Shown in pieces: positions 40,770 through 51,349 of a DNA stretch of 64,000 nucleotides. How positions within the stretch are numbered: the first letter of the stretch is position 1; each line of letters begins with the position of its first letter. The translations under genes were made by a program, and so were the position numbers. The stretch comes from Hermatobates lingyangjiaoensis (Eukaryota; Arthropoda; Insecta; Hemiptera; Hermatobatidae). The DNA lies in contig JAPFBL010000592.1 of NCBI GenBank assembly GCA_026182355.1, positions 103,345 through 167,344 of the forward strand, in the 5' to 3' direction. The notes beneath the pieces are model-generated. The model saw nothing but the letters and a program-made list of their open reading frames with translations, searched no databases and was not told the DNA's origin.

Positions 40770-41105
40770 TTAAATTACACAAAAGACGATACAAGAAAAA
40801 AATAAAATACAACTTACTGAATTCAATATTTCGAATTGTTGTTCGTTTTCAGGAGAAGAGAAGAGGAAGTGAGAGAGACTCCCCATGTCGAAGGATGCAA
40901 CGCGAGAATTAATCTTTAGATTAATCTCGCGTTCCCTCCTTCGACATGGGTAGATCTCTCTCACTTCGTCCCTTCTTCTAGTCTTCTCCTAATGACGAAC
41001 AACAATTCGAAATATTGAATTTAGTAAGTGTGTATTTTATCTCTTTTCTGTGTCGTGTATTGTGTAATTTAAAGTTTTATAGTCCGTGTGAACCGTTTCT
41101 TTAAT
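40770..41105. mobile_element. Foldback element next to the FoxL2 exon
   Basis: Arms around a centre near 40918 (AATTAATCTTTAGATTAATC). Motifs: minus near 40840 with CTGAAAA, plus near 40985 with CTAATGA, both with GAA/TTC helix II, GAA, ATAT, T and GAATT. Both cores carry one damaging change. The GTAAGTGTG flank is kept. Left (TA)n lies 13 bases from the exon acceptor. Confidence 0.75.
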
Positions 41106-41107
41106 TT

Positions 41108-41149
<42 letters not shown>

Positions 41150-41154
<5 letters not shown>

Positions 41155-41348
41155 AAATTAACTGCAGCTTCTGCATTGACCACTTTCTTCCTCAAACTCT
41201 CTAGCTTCCTCTAGAATCTGCCAGGGTCTCACCGCAGAGTGATAAGAAAGCTAGAGAGTTTTAGAAAGAAAGTGGTCAATATAGAAGCTGCAGCTAATTT
41301 TAATAATATATGCTTAAGAGAAGACCTGCTGTCATCGTACATTTATAT
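41150..41348. pseudogene. Palindromic pair of PLE N-terminal stubs
   Basis: Plus reads RVIRKLESFRKKVVNIEAAA, NFNNICLREDLLSSYIY and (TA)n; the minus arm mirrors the first part. Bounded by (TA)n on both sides. Confidence 0.7.
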
Positions 41349-41354
41349 ATATAC

Positions 41355-41416
41355 CCCAATTAAAAGAAACGGTCCAGCGGACTTTTTTAAAATAAAAGGA
41401 CCTTTTTTTTATTTTA

Positions 41417-41456
<40 letters not shown>

Positions 41457-41830
41457 TTCAATAATATATCGACCGTTTGATAGAATAGGTGTGTTTTCTA
41501 ATCGGGATTCGGTCAATTTTCTAGGATAAAAATCAAACTCTCGTTGCCAACGTTTCGGTTTTATTTAAAACCTTTTTCATAGGTCTACCAAAAAAGAATA
41601 ATATGAAATCACATATCAACATCAAACATATACACAGTATGAAAATAGATTGTTACAACTTATGAATATTACAAGCAGAAGTATTTCAGAGATATATAAA
41701 ACAATATTACTTACAGAAGTAAGAATTTTTTAACTAAGAAAATGAATTTTACATTATTTAAAGGAACAACAATGTTAACCGGACAAAACCTTTGACTAGA
41801 CTAATAAGATAACATTACAAATAACCTCAA
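41355..41830 (-). mobile_element. Family D end and family E half with long inner arm
   Basis: 41355-41390 is the GGTCCAGCGGAC end of family D. 41445-41580 is the family E outer arm and motif (minus). 41580-41830 is the inner spacer known from 6430-6700 (CATATCAACATCAAACATAT). Confidence 0.65.
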
Positions 41831-42355
41831 CTGCTTCCTCATCACTAATGACTAATTGCTCTCTTTAATGGCTTGTAAGTTCTTTCTCCGCTTGATATAG
41901 TGTAAGAACTTGTTTGTTGATTTTTCCTGCCTGTTCATATTAAGAGCTGAGAATTGCTCGTACACAAAGCCATTTATTTTGAATAGTTAGTACATTCCCA
42001 ACTCTGGTAAACAACTTTTCAATTATGTCAAATACGCAATATATTCATATGCCCCAATGAAATTAAAATCAACTAACAATACCTACTTGCCACACCTGTG
42101 TATTTTCAAAACAAACTTGTCTGTGGATTTAGGAAAATACAGCTTAAAGCCCCATAACTTCATTTCTGCACTGAATTATCAATATATTTAGAGCCTATAT
42201 TTTAAGTTAGGCATACACAAATCTACTGTCAAAGTTTCAGCTCGCTATGTCTCATGGTGGCTGAGTTTACTTGTGACAAACCATTAGCTTTAAACGTCCA
42301 TAACTTCACTTCTACATTGAATTTCCAATCAATTCAGAGCCTATATCAATGAGGA

Positions 42356-42928
42356 CAGACCGCTCATGAGTAAAAACTTAAAATAGGAGCACCATGTTAC
42401 GAAACTTGAGTACCTCGGGAAATGTGCAACGGGACACGACTCTGGGTTCGTGCTCAGCACAGATATGCAATAGAGGCGGACATGGGTATGGTATTGAGAG
42501 TCTGTGTGTATACCACCATACCATTTCGAGTCACTGTCTGTTTCCGTTGAAATGATTCCAAAGTCCCGTCAGACTCTATTTCGCAATGACGTTAGCTAAG
42601 TCGCAAGGGGAAAATTGAAAATTTTTCTAACGCAGGAATTCAAGTTACCGAGACCAAGTTTTTCTCACATGGCCAACTGTAGTTTACTTGCTCAAGAGTC
42701 AGAGGTTCCAACTGTTTGTTCTTGCATGAACCTGAAGGACAAACAGCTAATGTGGTGTATACAAAGGCATTTGTTTAACACTGCCCTATTAACGATATTT
42801 TCTACTATTCTATAATTTCTAATTATAGTATTAGTATAATACTATAATAGGTATGGTATTCCATGGTATTTTGGAATACCAAGTATAATAGAATTTTTGA
42901 TTCCGTCAAAGACGGGTACGTTTGCTAG
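42356..42928 (+). mobile_element. Helitron 3' end, second copy
   Basis: Plus-strand homologue of 11298-11760: TTTTTCTCACATGGCCAACT, TGCTCAAGAGTCAGAGGTTC, then AT-rich sequence and the terminal GACGGGTACGTTTG-CTAG (42925-42928) followed by T. Helicase frame broken. Confidence 0.7.
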
Positions 42929-42984
42929 TATTATATATTTCATGATAAATTGTAAGAACCCTCTATATATTTCTTACAATAAAC

Positions 42985-43130
42985 TCGTGAAATAACAACC
43001 AACGTCCAAACCACAATAGGAAATGAGAAAAAAGACTAAGATCTAAGATTAGTTGGTATGACGAAGACCGTTTGTTACGGTTGAAAAAATGTTAGTCTCT
43101 CTTATCATTTCTTATTGTTGTTTAGACGTG
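42985..43130. mobile_element. Decayed family F foldback
   Basis: CAAACCACAATAGGAAATGAG and the complementary end survive; the cores are lost. Confidence 0.55.
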
Positions 43131-43651
43131 ATATTTCTAAATAAATACAGTGTTTAGATGATTGTGACTTCTAGCGTTGTATAAGTAGCTCCTATAAGAA
43201 ATGTGGAAGCTCCCCTGTTCTGCACGCTAGAGCTCTTTGACTAGTAGATAACAGTTCAACATCAACAAGTCCCCTGTTATACGTCCACAACAGAAACACC
43301 AAGGCATTCCCCATAATCCCCATCATAGAAACATGTTGTTTGTTGTTTGTTTTCCAACGCCCACACTTATAAGGCTCTATCACCTTTTTGTGCTGTTCTA
43401 GATGACATTGTGGCTCATTATTATTTAGTAAACATTTTTGAGTAAATGAGAAGGTGTGCAATGAGGAAATAAATGGAAGACGACACATGTGTAGATTTTC
43501 TATAAATATTATTTTCTTTTTAATAGGATGTTCTTAAGGGTATTTAAAATTTTCAGTAAAAAGTTTTTAGAAAAATTTGTTTGTTTGTTTTCAAACACCC
43601 ACACTTATAAGGGTTTCATATTTTAGTGCTGTTCTAGGGGTGGATTTATTT

Positions 43652-43920
43652 GCGCTCATTCTATTAATGGGCGAATAACATTACCTGTAGATTCTACATA
43701 GGGAGTCCTACTCTAAAGTGTATTTAGAGTAGGGAACTTTAATTAGTACCTGACATCGTACAGGCTAAGGGTCCCATGGTTTAACGTCCTTTCCGAGGGA
43801 AGACGTACTCATATTTATTCACCTACCGCATGAATAAATCGAGGGTCAGGTGGGTACTGAACCCTGGACCTACCAGTTCAAAGACGACTACATTAACCAC
43901 TGAACTAACCTAGCCACTAA
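43652..43920 (-). mobile_element. tRNA-derived SINE copy, 3' truncated
   Basis: Minus-strand body and head: GGTTTAACGTCC, TGAATAAATCGAGGGTCAGG, ending AACCACTGAACTAACCTA. Confidence 0.7.
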
Positions 43921-44059
43921 TCATAGAAGCATAATGTATGTAAGATGTGACCATGGTATTAAACTAATCAATCCGAGAATATCTGTGTACAACCAGCAAA
44001 ATAGAAAAAAATCAACTAAAAACTTTTATTATATTATCATAAAGAAATTAAATCTATTT

Positions 44060-44240
44060 ATAGAGAAATTGATGCCTAAGGTAATGTGAGGAGATACTGA
44101 CGTTTCGGCAGATGTCAATGACTTGTGCTCAGGTGGATTACTTGGTGCAGAGTAGTTGGCAGTGGACTCGTCGGAGCCGCTGGGGATAGGAAGTAACTCG
44201 CTTAAGGACCTCTCTTTGTTGTCTAGATCACCATGGAAGT
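44060..44240 (-). CDS. foxl2: Probable upstream exon of the FoxL2-like gene
   Basis: The minus strand has acceptor TTTTCCAACAG, then from 44240 an open frame reading FHGDLDNKERSLSELLPIPS, GSDESTANYSAP and EHKSLTSAETSVSPHITLG. Polar/serine-rich composition and position fit the N-terminal region of a transcription factor. It leaves unresolved where the exon ends: the next exon needs two leftover bases, and the candidate donors with that phase (GTCAGT at about 44104 and others) are weak. Start codon not found in the window. Confidence 0.5.
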
Positions 44241-44454
44241 CTGTTGGAAAAGATACATTTCATTAGACATGGTGTGTTGGGAATGTTGAGGAAAGGTCAT
44301 GGCCTTACAGAGATCATTATAGTAGCCTTCATGGCTACTTAAGAATAATCTTCTTAAATATTATTATAACTTATTAAAACATCTTCAAATTCCTTTATTA
44401 ATTTATATAAATTGCTATTCTTGATAGAAAATTTTGGAGTGTGGCCTACACTCA

Positions 44455-44770
44455 ACTTTCCAACGACTAACGAATATTACCATGCACTACTGTGGATGTC
44501 GTAAATAGCAGTTCCGGACTAGAGTCCCACTACTGCTAGATTCTCATCCTGCTGGTTTTGTTGGGTCAGTAAACATTGACAAGAATATCAGTCTGTCAGG
44601 GAATGGTGTCGTCTTCCTGCTCGTATGGTCTTGCAGCATTGCATTCTCTGAGGTAATGTATACTTTTCAAGTCTTCTGGTCCTTATTTTTAGGTTGAGTA
44701 GGATACTTTGAGGCTCTTTGATAATGTCTATTCAGGCTCCCTACGTTTTCGGAGAAAGTTTTGTCGAAGG
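44455..44770. repeat. Duplicate of 39778-40100
   Basis: CAACGACTAACGAATATTAC through TTCGGAGAAAGT matches the earlier block with scattered differences. Same orientation. Confidence 0.65.
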
Positions 44771-44976
44771 TTTTGTCCGATTAAGATTGTTATTCCTTTA
44801 AATAATGTAAAATTCATTTTCTTAGTTTAAAAAATTCTTACTTCTGTCTATGAAAAAGGGTTTCAAATAAAACCGAAACGTCGGCAATGAGAGTTTGATT
44901 TTTGAACCTAAAAAATTTGAACCCGATTAGATAACACACCTATTCTATCAAACGGTCGATATATCATTGAATCTGT
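44771..44976 (+). mobile_element. Family E foldback half
   Basis: GTCTATGAAAAAGG, hairpin, GAA-ACGT-C-GGC, then the outer ATTCTATCAAACGGTC block and a long (TA)n. Confidence 0.7.
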
Positions 44977-45028
<52 letters not shown>

Positions 45029-45029
<1 letters not shown>

Positions 45030-45185
45030 GTTTCACGGTAAATACAGTCACAGAACAAAGAAACAAACACACTTACTGTCTCGAATAGTAGACAGTAAGT
45101 GTGTTTGTTCGTTTGTTCTATGTCTGTGATTTACCGCGAAACTTTTGTTGTCCTCTTGGATCGTTTTCCTGTTTACTATATATAT
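45029..45185. mobile_element. Foldback element, centre reduced to outer arms
   Basis: ACGTTTCACGGTAAATACAG and complement, meeting at ACTGTCTCGAATAGTAGACAGT. No core. Related to 27535-27725. Confidence 0.65.
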
Positions 45186-45219
45186 ATATATATTGCACTC
45201 TCGAACAAAGCTAATATCA

Positions 45220-45780
45220 GTTGTAAATTATTTTCTGTTTATGAATCATAGTATGTTTGGGTAATATTGAAGTGTAAGGAATGGACTCTTCCTCAAGAAG
45301 GAGGAGTTATGTTTGTTGGCAAATATCCAGTTTTTTCACTATTCTAGTCTAAAAGTTCATATCTATTATGTTTACAAATTTCAAACTTCCAGTTATAAAA
45401 GTTTTAAATTATACTGAATAGTTGGCATCAACTATGATATGAGAATGTAGAATTGACTAATTGTGAATATATTTCTTCTAATATACATTTACAGCAAGCT
45501 TATAACAGAGTACAGCACACAGGAAAAATATATTACACTGGCTTTTTGAAAGTAAATTGGATTTTTGACAAAGGAAAAGTAAAATGCACTTTCAAAAAAC
45601 ATTAGCGTGCCATAAAATTCCTAGGATAATAATTTTATAAATGACCAAATATTTAAAACATAATTAAAAATTTAAAACATTCTTTAAAAATTAGTAAATA
45701 TAATTGTTCTAAATCTTAAATTAAAAATTATCTTCAAACGACATTTTTTCTTACATGTTTCTTAATATTTTTCAGATAAT
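45220..45780. other. AT-rich stretch without gene
   Basis: Nothing recognised. Confidence 0.4.
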
Positions 45781-45781
45781 T

Positions 45782-45812
<31 letters not shown>

Positions 45813-45839
45813 TCAGTCATCAGTCATATATATTCAGAT

Positions 45840-46065
45840 CTTAGTCTTGTTTTCCCATTTCTTATTGTCGTTTGATCATTGATTGTTATTTCATGTGTTT
45901 ATGTGACATCTTTATATATATATATATATATTCACTTCAATCAGCCAAGTTAAACAAGTATTTATTGGTTTTTTAATTCACTTGCTCTCTGACGATGTGT
46001 TAACGAAAGGCCTTAGAGCATTGTTTCAAAAAATTGTTTTTCATTGTGGTAAATTAGTCCATATA
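45840..46065 (+). mobile_element. Family F outer arm and solo PLE2-type 3' end
   Basis: 45840-45920 is a family F end. 45935-46060 matches the 3' untranslated region of PLE2 (CACTTCAATCAGCCAAGTTA) and includes the motif at 45986-46021, with no coding sequence left. (TA)n on both sides. Confidence 0.7.
45986..46021 (+). ncRNA. Hammerhead-like motif, PLE2 type
   Basis: GCTCT, CTGACGA (45991-45997), T, GT/AC helix II with GTTA loop, GAA, AGGCCT (46010-46015), T46016, AGAGC. Helix I perfect. Confidence 0.6.
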
Positions 46066-46111
46066 TATATATACTGATGTAGCTTCTCGACCACTGATTT
46101 ATCCAGATTCA

Positions 46112-46178
46112 GAGCAAGGGTTCTCGAGGTTCATTGGTCTTATTGACCAAAATCCTCGAGAACCCTTGCTCTGAATCT
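46112..46178. repeat. Small perfect palindrome
   Basis: CAGATTCAGAGCAAGGGTTC and its complement, with TTGGTC..GACCAA inside. No hammerhead core; bounded by (TA)n on the right. Confidence 0.7.
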
Positions 46179-46195
46179 GTATATATATATATATA

Positions 46196-46372
46196 TATAT
46201 TCGTATATTTGGGGAGCAGGCCTTGATTTATACAAGTTCTATTAAAACCTATGCCTATTTCCATTTTAAGACATTTTCGAATTAATTTTTCAAATTTTCT
46301 GACCTCTGGCTTCCATAAGTTTGGGACAAGATATATCAGTTCTCCAAAATTTTTATTCGTGTACACCGACAT
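46196..46372 (-). pseudogene. PLE N-terminal ORF stub starting inside a hammerhead-like motif
   Basis: The ATG at 46372 (minus) lies in the ACATGT of the motif. Reads MSVYTNKNFGELIYLVPNLW, VRKFEKLIRKCLKMEIGIG, then FNRTCINQGLLPKYTN and (TA)n. Most complete stub. Confidence 0.75.
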
Positions 46373-46402
46373 GTTTCGGTCTTCATCGACCATTCTCAAG
46401 GA
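46366..46402 (-). ncRNA. Hammerhead-like motif with U3-A8 swap and start codon
   Basis: Minus: CC, TTGAGAA, T, GGTC/GACC helix II, GAA, ACATGT, C, GG. Same core swap as at 17825. Confidence 0.5.
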
Positions 46403-46469
46403 TGTTATTTACAAAGGTAGTTTCACAACTTACTTAAAACTTGTCTTAAATATTTAAAACATGTAAGAG

Positions 46470-46930
46470 ATGCACTGGCTATTGGAACAAAAGCCATGTT
46501 CACCTGTAAGAGATTATTTCGTATCACGAAATCTACACTTTCGCTTTTCAAAAATGTTATTACTGCTGTAGTTATACTAATGATATTATATGCATCAGTA
46601 GTGATATACAGAAATTAGCGAATATATATTGAAAGTCACTATCTGTACTCTTCAGATAGTTGCTTTCAATATATACCTCCAGGAATGAAAGATTAACAAA
46701 CATTTCCCATTTACAAATTTTGTTAAGCGTCAATGGGGCATTATATATTATATATTTAACGAGTTTGATATAGAGTTTTCTTATAGTAAAGTTGAGTGTA
46801 GGCCACTCCAGATTTTTACGCTTTATTATCAAACCGACCTTTATAGTAGTTGTTAAATTCAGTTTTTTTTTTTTCAAGAAATGTCGCTTACAATTTTATG
46901 AGATGCTATATTGTTCTTAATAATCGATTT
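46470..46930 (-). repeat. Repeat R1, inverse copy
   Basis: Reverse order of the 880-1330 copy, ending at about 46815 in AGTGTAGGCCACTCCAGATT. A 12-bp palindrome-like GACTATCTGTACTCTTCAGA is local. Confidence 0.55.
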
Positions 46931-47029
46931 TAATATACGTTCATCAGTTTTATATGCCTTAGAAAACTGATTTCTATAATATAATGTATGTTACATCCCA
47001 CTCTTCTCAACTCCTCACTAGATGTTTTC

Positions 47030-47170
47030 TGCATCTAGTGTTCAGTTGGGTTTTTGACTCTGACGAATACCGCTTGTTACGGTTGAAAGATCTTAGTCTT
47101 ATTTTCCCATTTCTTATTGTGGTTTGATCATTGATTGTTATTTCACGTGTTTATGTGAAATATTTTTATA
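47030..47170 (+). mobile_element. Family F foldback half with complete motif
   Basis: Motif 47056-47098: GACT, CTGACGA, AT, ACCG/CGGT, T, GAA, AGATCT, T, AGTC. Outer end CACGTGTTTATGTGAAAT, then (TA)n. Confidence 0.75.
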
Positions 47171-47179
47171 CATATATAT

Positions 47180-47760
47180 ATATATATATTTATTTTTTGA
47201 AATATCCACCAAAACTTTCCAGAAAAATTTCCAAGAAAGCTATACCACCCCCTCCCTTTCAAACTGAATATAATTTCAATATTTCTATAATTCTAGCACA
47301 AACAACCTGACTTCTATATTTTTAATTTAATAAGACATTTTTTTTTTATAGAATTAATGAATTTAATTCAAGAATTGTAAATATATCATTAACTAAAACT
47401 AATTAATGTAAAAACAAAAGTAAACAATTGTTAATTTATTTTAAATTTAAATGAAAAAGAAACAATCTTTAATTGCTTGATTAGGTAAACAAAAAAAGAA
47501 TTTAAAAAAAAAACTGCCGAGGAACATGATACAAGGAGCAGATGGATTCTAATTAGGCTATAGGGTTTCAGAATGATCTTATTGGGTGCATTTCCTCTAA
47601 TGGCCGCCTGGGGCGCTGAATCTCGTAAGAACCACTTTGACCAACTGTAATTTAATATTACCTTCTTTTGTTTATGTTATCCATTTAAAAGCATTTCCAC
47701 TTAATTCCAGGATTTATAGTTTAATATTAATCAAGGTAAATTAACAACTAAATTTGATAT
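47180..47760. other. AT-rich stretch without gene
   Basis: Nothing recognised. Confidence 0.4.
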
Positions 47761-47764
47761 TAAA

Positions 47765-48090
47765 GTTTAGTTTAGGTTGCAGTAGTAGTCCCACAAGGGA
47801 ACACACGTAGGCCAAGCATTGGCCCTTTGTGATACCACACAATGAAGATTGATTCTACAGTGGGAGTCGTAAATTTTGCCTAACTCAAATGTATTTAGAG
47901 TAGGGATCTTTAACGAGTACCTGACATCGTACAGGCTTGGGATCGACAGTTTAACGTACTTCTCCGTGGGACGACGTACTCAGATTTATTCACCTCCCGC
48001 GTGAATAAATCGAGGGTCAGGTGAGGATTGAACCCCGGTCCTATCAGTTCAGAGGTGAGCACGTAACCACTGAGCTAGCCTGACCCCCAT
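47765..48090 (-). mobile_element. tRNA-derived SINE, full-length copy
   Basis: From AGGTTGCAG (tail reversed) to GAGCTAGCCTGACCCCC (head reversed). GGGTCAGG and CCTGACCC pair as a tRNA-like acceptor stem. Good reference copy. Confidence 0.82.
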
Positions 48091-48124
48091 ATTAAAGTTT
48101 AAATCGTAATAATAGTAAAATAAA

Positions 48125-48990
48125 AAAAAATATGGAGTGACCTACACTCAACTTTACTATATAATTAAGCATAATGTCAAACTTATTGGGTATATAATAT
48201 ATAATGTTCTATTTAGTCATAATATAAATGTCTAAATGGGAGATGTTTATTTCGATTCAGCAGCAGAAAGTGTTAAGAACAATATCGACTTACCTAATTG
48301 CCTAATCATTGCCAGTAATTGTTTCTTCTTAGTTTCCCAGTATGCTGGAGAAGATCTGACATTTTTAAGAAATTTGTACCCCTCATCAATTCGGATCATA
48401 TTATCTAGGAAATTCTTCTTTAATACATTCTTTACATAAATTTTGTCTATTTGATTTGTCTATTCAATGTAGAAGGATGTCAAGTAAACGATGTAAGAAA
48501 TCCACTGGGTATTTGAACAAAAGTCATGTTCTCTTGTAAGAGAATATTTCGTTTCAAGAAATGTCACTTTGGTTTTTCAAAAATATTATTACTGCTGTAG
48601 TTATACTAATGAAATTATTTGCATCAGCTGTGATGTACAAAAATAAGCTTATATATTGATATGTCCTTCAATCACTATCTGTACTACCTCAGGAATGAAA
48701 GACTAATAATCATATCCCATTTAGATGTTTACGTTATGCTTAAATGAGACGTTATGTGTTATATACTCAAGAAATTTAATATTAAGTTACTTATAGTAAA
48801 GTTGAGTGTAGGCCACTCCAGATTTTTAATGTTTCATTCTTGGAGGTACTACAGGTAGTGACTGAACCAGTTATCAATATAGGGGCTTATTTCTGTATAT
48901 TATATAATTGATGCATATAATATCATTGGTATTACCACAGCAATAACACTTGTGTAAAGCCAAAGTTAAGATTTCGTGTTACGAAATAAT
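48125..48990. repeat. Repeat R1 copies in inverted arrangement
   Basis: 48125-48240 plus, 48470-48835 minus, 48836-48994 plus. The plus copy resumes at 49465 after a LINE insertion. Confidence 0.55.
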
Positions 48991-48994
48991 CTCT

Positions 48995-49464
48995 CTGGGG
49001 ATTAATCAAGCGTTGAAATATCCAAAGAATACAAACAGCCCAATCTAAAATCCTTCGAAAAATTGTACAAAGCTCCCTTTTTGGTTTCCAACGATACCAT
49101 CCATAATGATTTGAAAATTCCTTTTATTCACCAAGAATAAAAGATAAATTCACCAAGGATTGGATAATCCCGATACCGCAAATTCCATAAATCATTACCA
49201 ACAAATCTAAATCATTTTATTCAGGAATTATCATCCCATCAGATTCCTACCAACCCTATAAGAAGGCTAAAAAGATGTTGGCCCCGAGACCTACTCAGTA
49301 ATGCTAACTAGTGGGAGATTATCAGAACAATCTATATGGAGTGCTACCAATGGGTAGTTTCTCCACTCTTATATTCAATGTTACTTATGTACCATGTATC
49401 ACTATTACTTGTTACTCCTCTAAGGGTAGTTGTAATTAAAAAAAAATTTAAAAAAAAATAAAAT
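48995..49464 (+). mobile_element. Jockey-like LINE 3' end with target-site duplication
   Basis: Frame pieces read like an RT C-terminus: SKILRKIVQAPF then LKIPFI and IPTNPIRRLKRCWPRDLLS, ending in an A-rich tail. Flanked by AATAATCTCT at 48985-48994 and 49465-49474. 5'-truncated, frameshifted. Confidence 0.75.
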
Positions 49465-49904
49465 AATAATCTCTGACAGGAAAACAAAGCTTTTGTTCCT
49501 ATAGCCAGTGGATCTCATAAATAGTTGTCTGCAGCGATATATCGCCAGTGAATTTGTTAAATTTAACAACGTTTATCTCATCTACTTCTACATTAAATAT
49601 TTTACCCAAAGAATTTCCTTTTAAGACATCAAAATATCTTTATATTGTCCGAAAAATGTTAGAAACGTGTCAGAAAATATATCTGTTTCATCGAATCACC
49701 AAAAAATCAGCTTAAAATTAATATATGTTATGTTATATAAAACTGAGGAGTCCATTTCAGCTAATTCAATATTACCCAAAAATAATGTGATTCATAAACA
49801 TAAGAAAACTTACATTTAATAATAAGTTTTCTAAAAGGATGCAACATACGGATTGATTATAGCATTTTGTTAGACAAATCCATCATAGCATAGAAAATCC
49901 CCAC

Positions 49905-50385
49905 TATCAGACAGACTCCACATATACAACACAATTTTGAAGCCTTCTTGGGCTTATGCTATAGAACTTTGGAGTTCTGCCAAACCTTCAAATATTTGTC
50001 CTATACAAGCTATTCAAACAAAAAAATACTTAGAAAACTCTCGCATCTCCCATTTTACGTCCCAAATATAATCATTCACCGAGATATTAAAGTCCCCTTC
50101 GTTCTCGACTAAGCAAAAGACCGCTAGAAAAAATTCCACAGTAAACTGTCAATTCATCCAAACCCACTTGCTCAAAATCTTTCCCAACTAGTAATCCATA
50201 CAAACCCCCAAAGACGACTAAAACGACAATGGCCACGTGACTTTCTATCGCCCTAAAGCTTAAACATAGTTACGGAGTGTCACCAATGGGTGTCCACTCG
50301 ATTTCCTTTACAAAATCAAAAAGCTAAAGGAGTTACCCTGAAATCAAAAATTACTTCTAAATACATGAAATTGTAGTCGAAGTAT
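49905..50385 (+). pseudogene. Jockey-like LINE fragment, copy 2
   Basis: Close relative of 53580-54337: ACAGACTCCACATATACAAC through TGGCCACGTGACTTTCT. It has a stop (GACTAAGCAAAAG) and indels. A shorter third copy is at 50576-50685. Confidence 0.75.
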
Positions 50386-50689
50386 AAAAAGAAACATAGA
50401 AAACATCATAAATAAGCTGTTTGATAAGCTTTAATATTTTATATGAAAGAGTTTTATTCTTCTTATATCTCATATTAAGTCACTAAATAATTTAAAATTC
50501 TTTCATTAAATCTCTGAACCTTAATTTTTGTTTCATTGGATTTGCTTAAAAAATTTCTAAGTCAATATGAATAAATTTTGGGGTTCTGCCAAACCTTCAA
50601 ATATTCGTCTTATACAAGCTATTCAAACAAAAAAATACTTAGAAAACTCTCGCATCTCTCATTTTACGTCCCAAATATAATTGGACGTA

Positions 50690-51040
50690 AGCAGGTCATC
50701 TGTTAGTCTAGGATAAACAATCAGAATTTATAGCTTTATTACTCTTAGGGGTAATGGAAAATTCACGGATTTTTTTTTTTTATAAATTGCTAATTATCAT
50801 TTAAACGGTATGGCTTGTATCGCTCTCACAAGCTTTGAGATTGAATTATAAGTCAAAATTTGTACATTTTATTGAAAAAAAAAAATTTCCCGTTGTTTTA
50901 AAATTCTGAATATATTTTTCGTTTGTTCCATTTGTAACCTCAAAGGTAATGTCAAAATTTCAAAACTCTAGGGTTATCAGTTTAGGATAAAAAAAATTTT
51001 TCTAAAAAACGGTTTTTGGCAAATAAAGTGAATTTCCCGT
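50690..51040. other. AT-rich stretch without gene
   Basis: It resembles 54660-54840 and 55600-55860 (TTTAAAAT(G/T)(C/T)TGAA, ATATTTTTC(A/G)TTTGTTC), so it is probably the inner part of repeat R2. Confidence 0.45.
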
Positions 51041-51044
51041 CATG

Positions 51045-51345
51045 CATAATTCTTCCCAAATAATAGCGAATAATTCTTCCCTATGAGGCCCATTTTTGTG
51101 TAAAATATCAAGTTGATCCATCAAAGATTCTGGACCGTAGCGTGGTAACAAGCAATGCTAACACACGCACCCACCCACCCACCCACACACACACAGACAT
51201 CATCGTAAAAACTTCATAAAACGACTTCAGGGACCTCAAAACATGTAATTCCGTCAAAATATCGAGATCGAACTTTTTCACGATCACTATACTTAGAGTA
51301 AAGTAAAATTGTGGAGTGGCCTACACTCAACTTTACTATAAGTAA
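51045..51345. repeat. Repeat R2 copy joined to R1 end
   Basis: TCATGCATAATTCTTCCC, CGTAGCGTGGTAACAAGC, (CACCCA)n and TATCGAGATCGAACTTTTTC, ending AGTAAAGT. The R1-like terminus GTGGCCTACACTCAACTTTA follows directly. Confidence 0.6.
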
Positions 51346-51349
51346 ATTT

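Noticed and set aside
44090..44135. Hammerhead-like string CTGAGCA..GCC-GAA-ACGT-C on the minus strand
   Set aside because: G8 is missing, there is no compact helix II or helix I, and it lies in the probable FoxL2 upstream exon; treated as chance.
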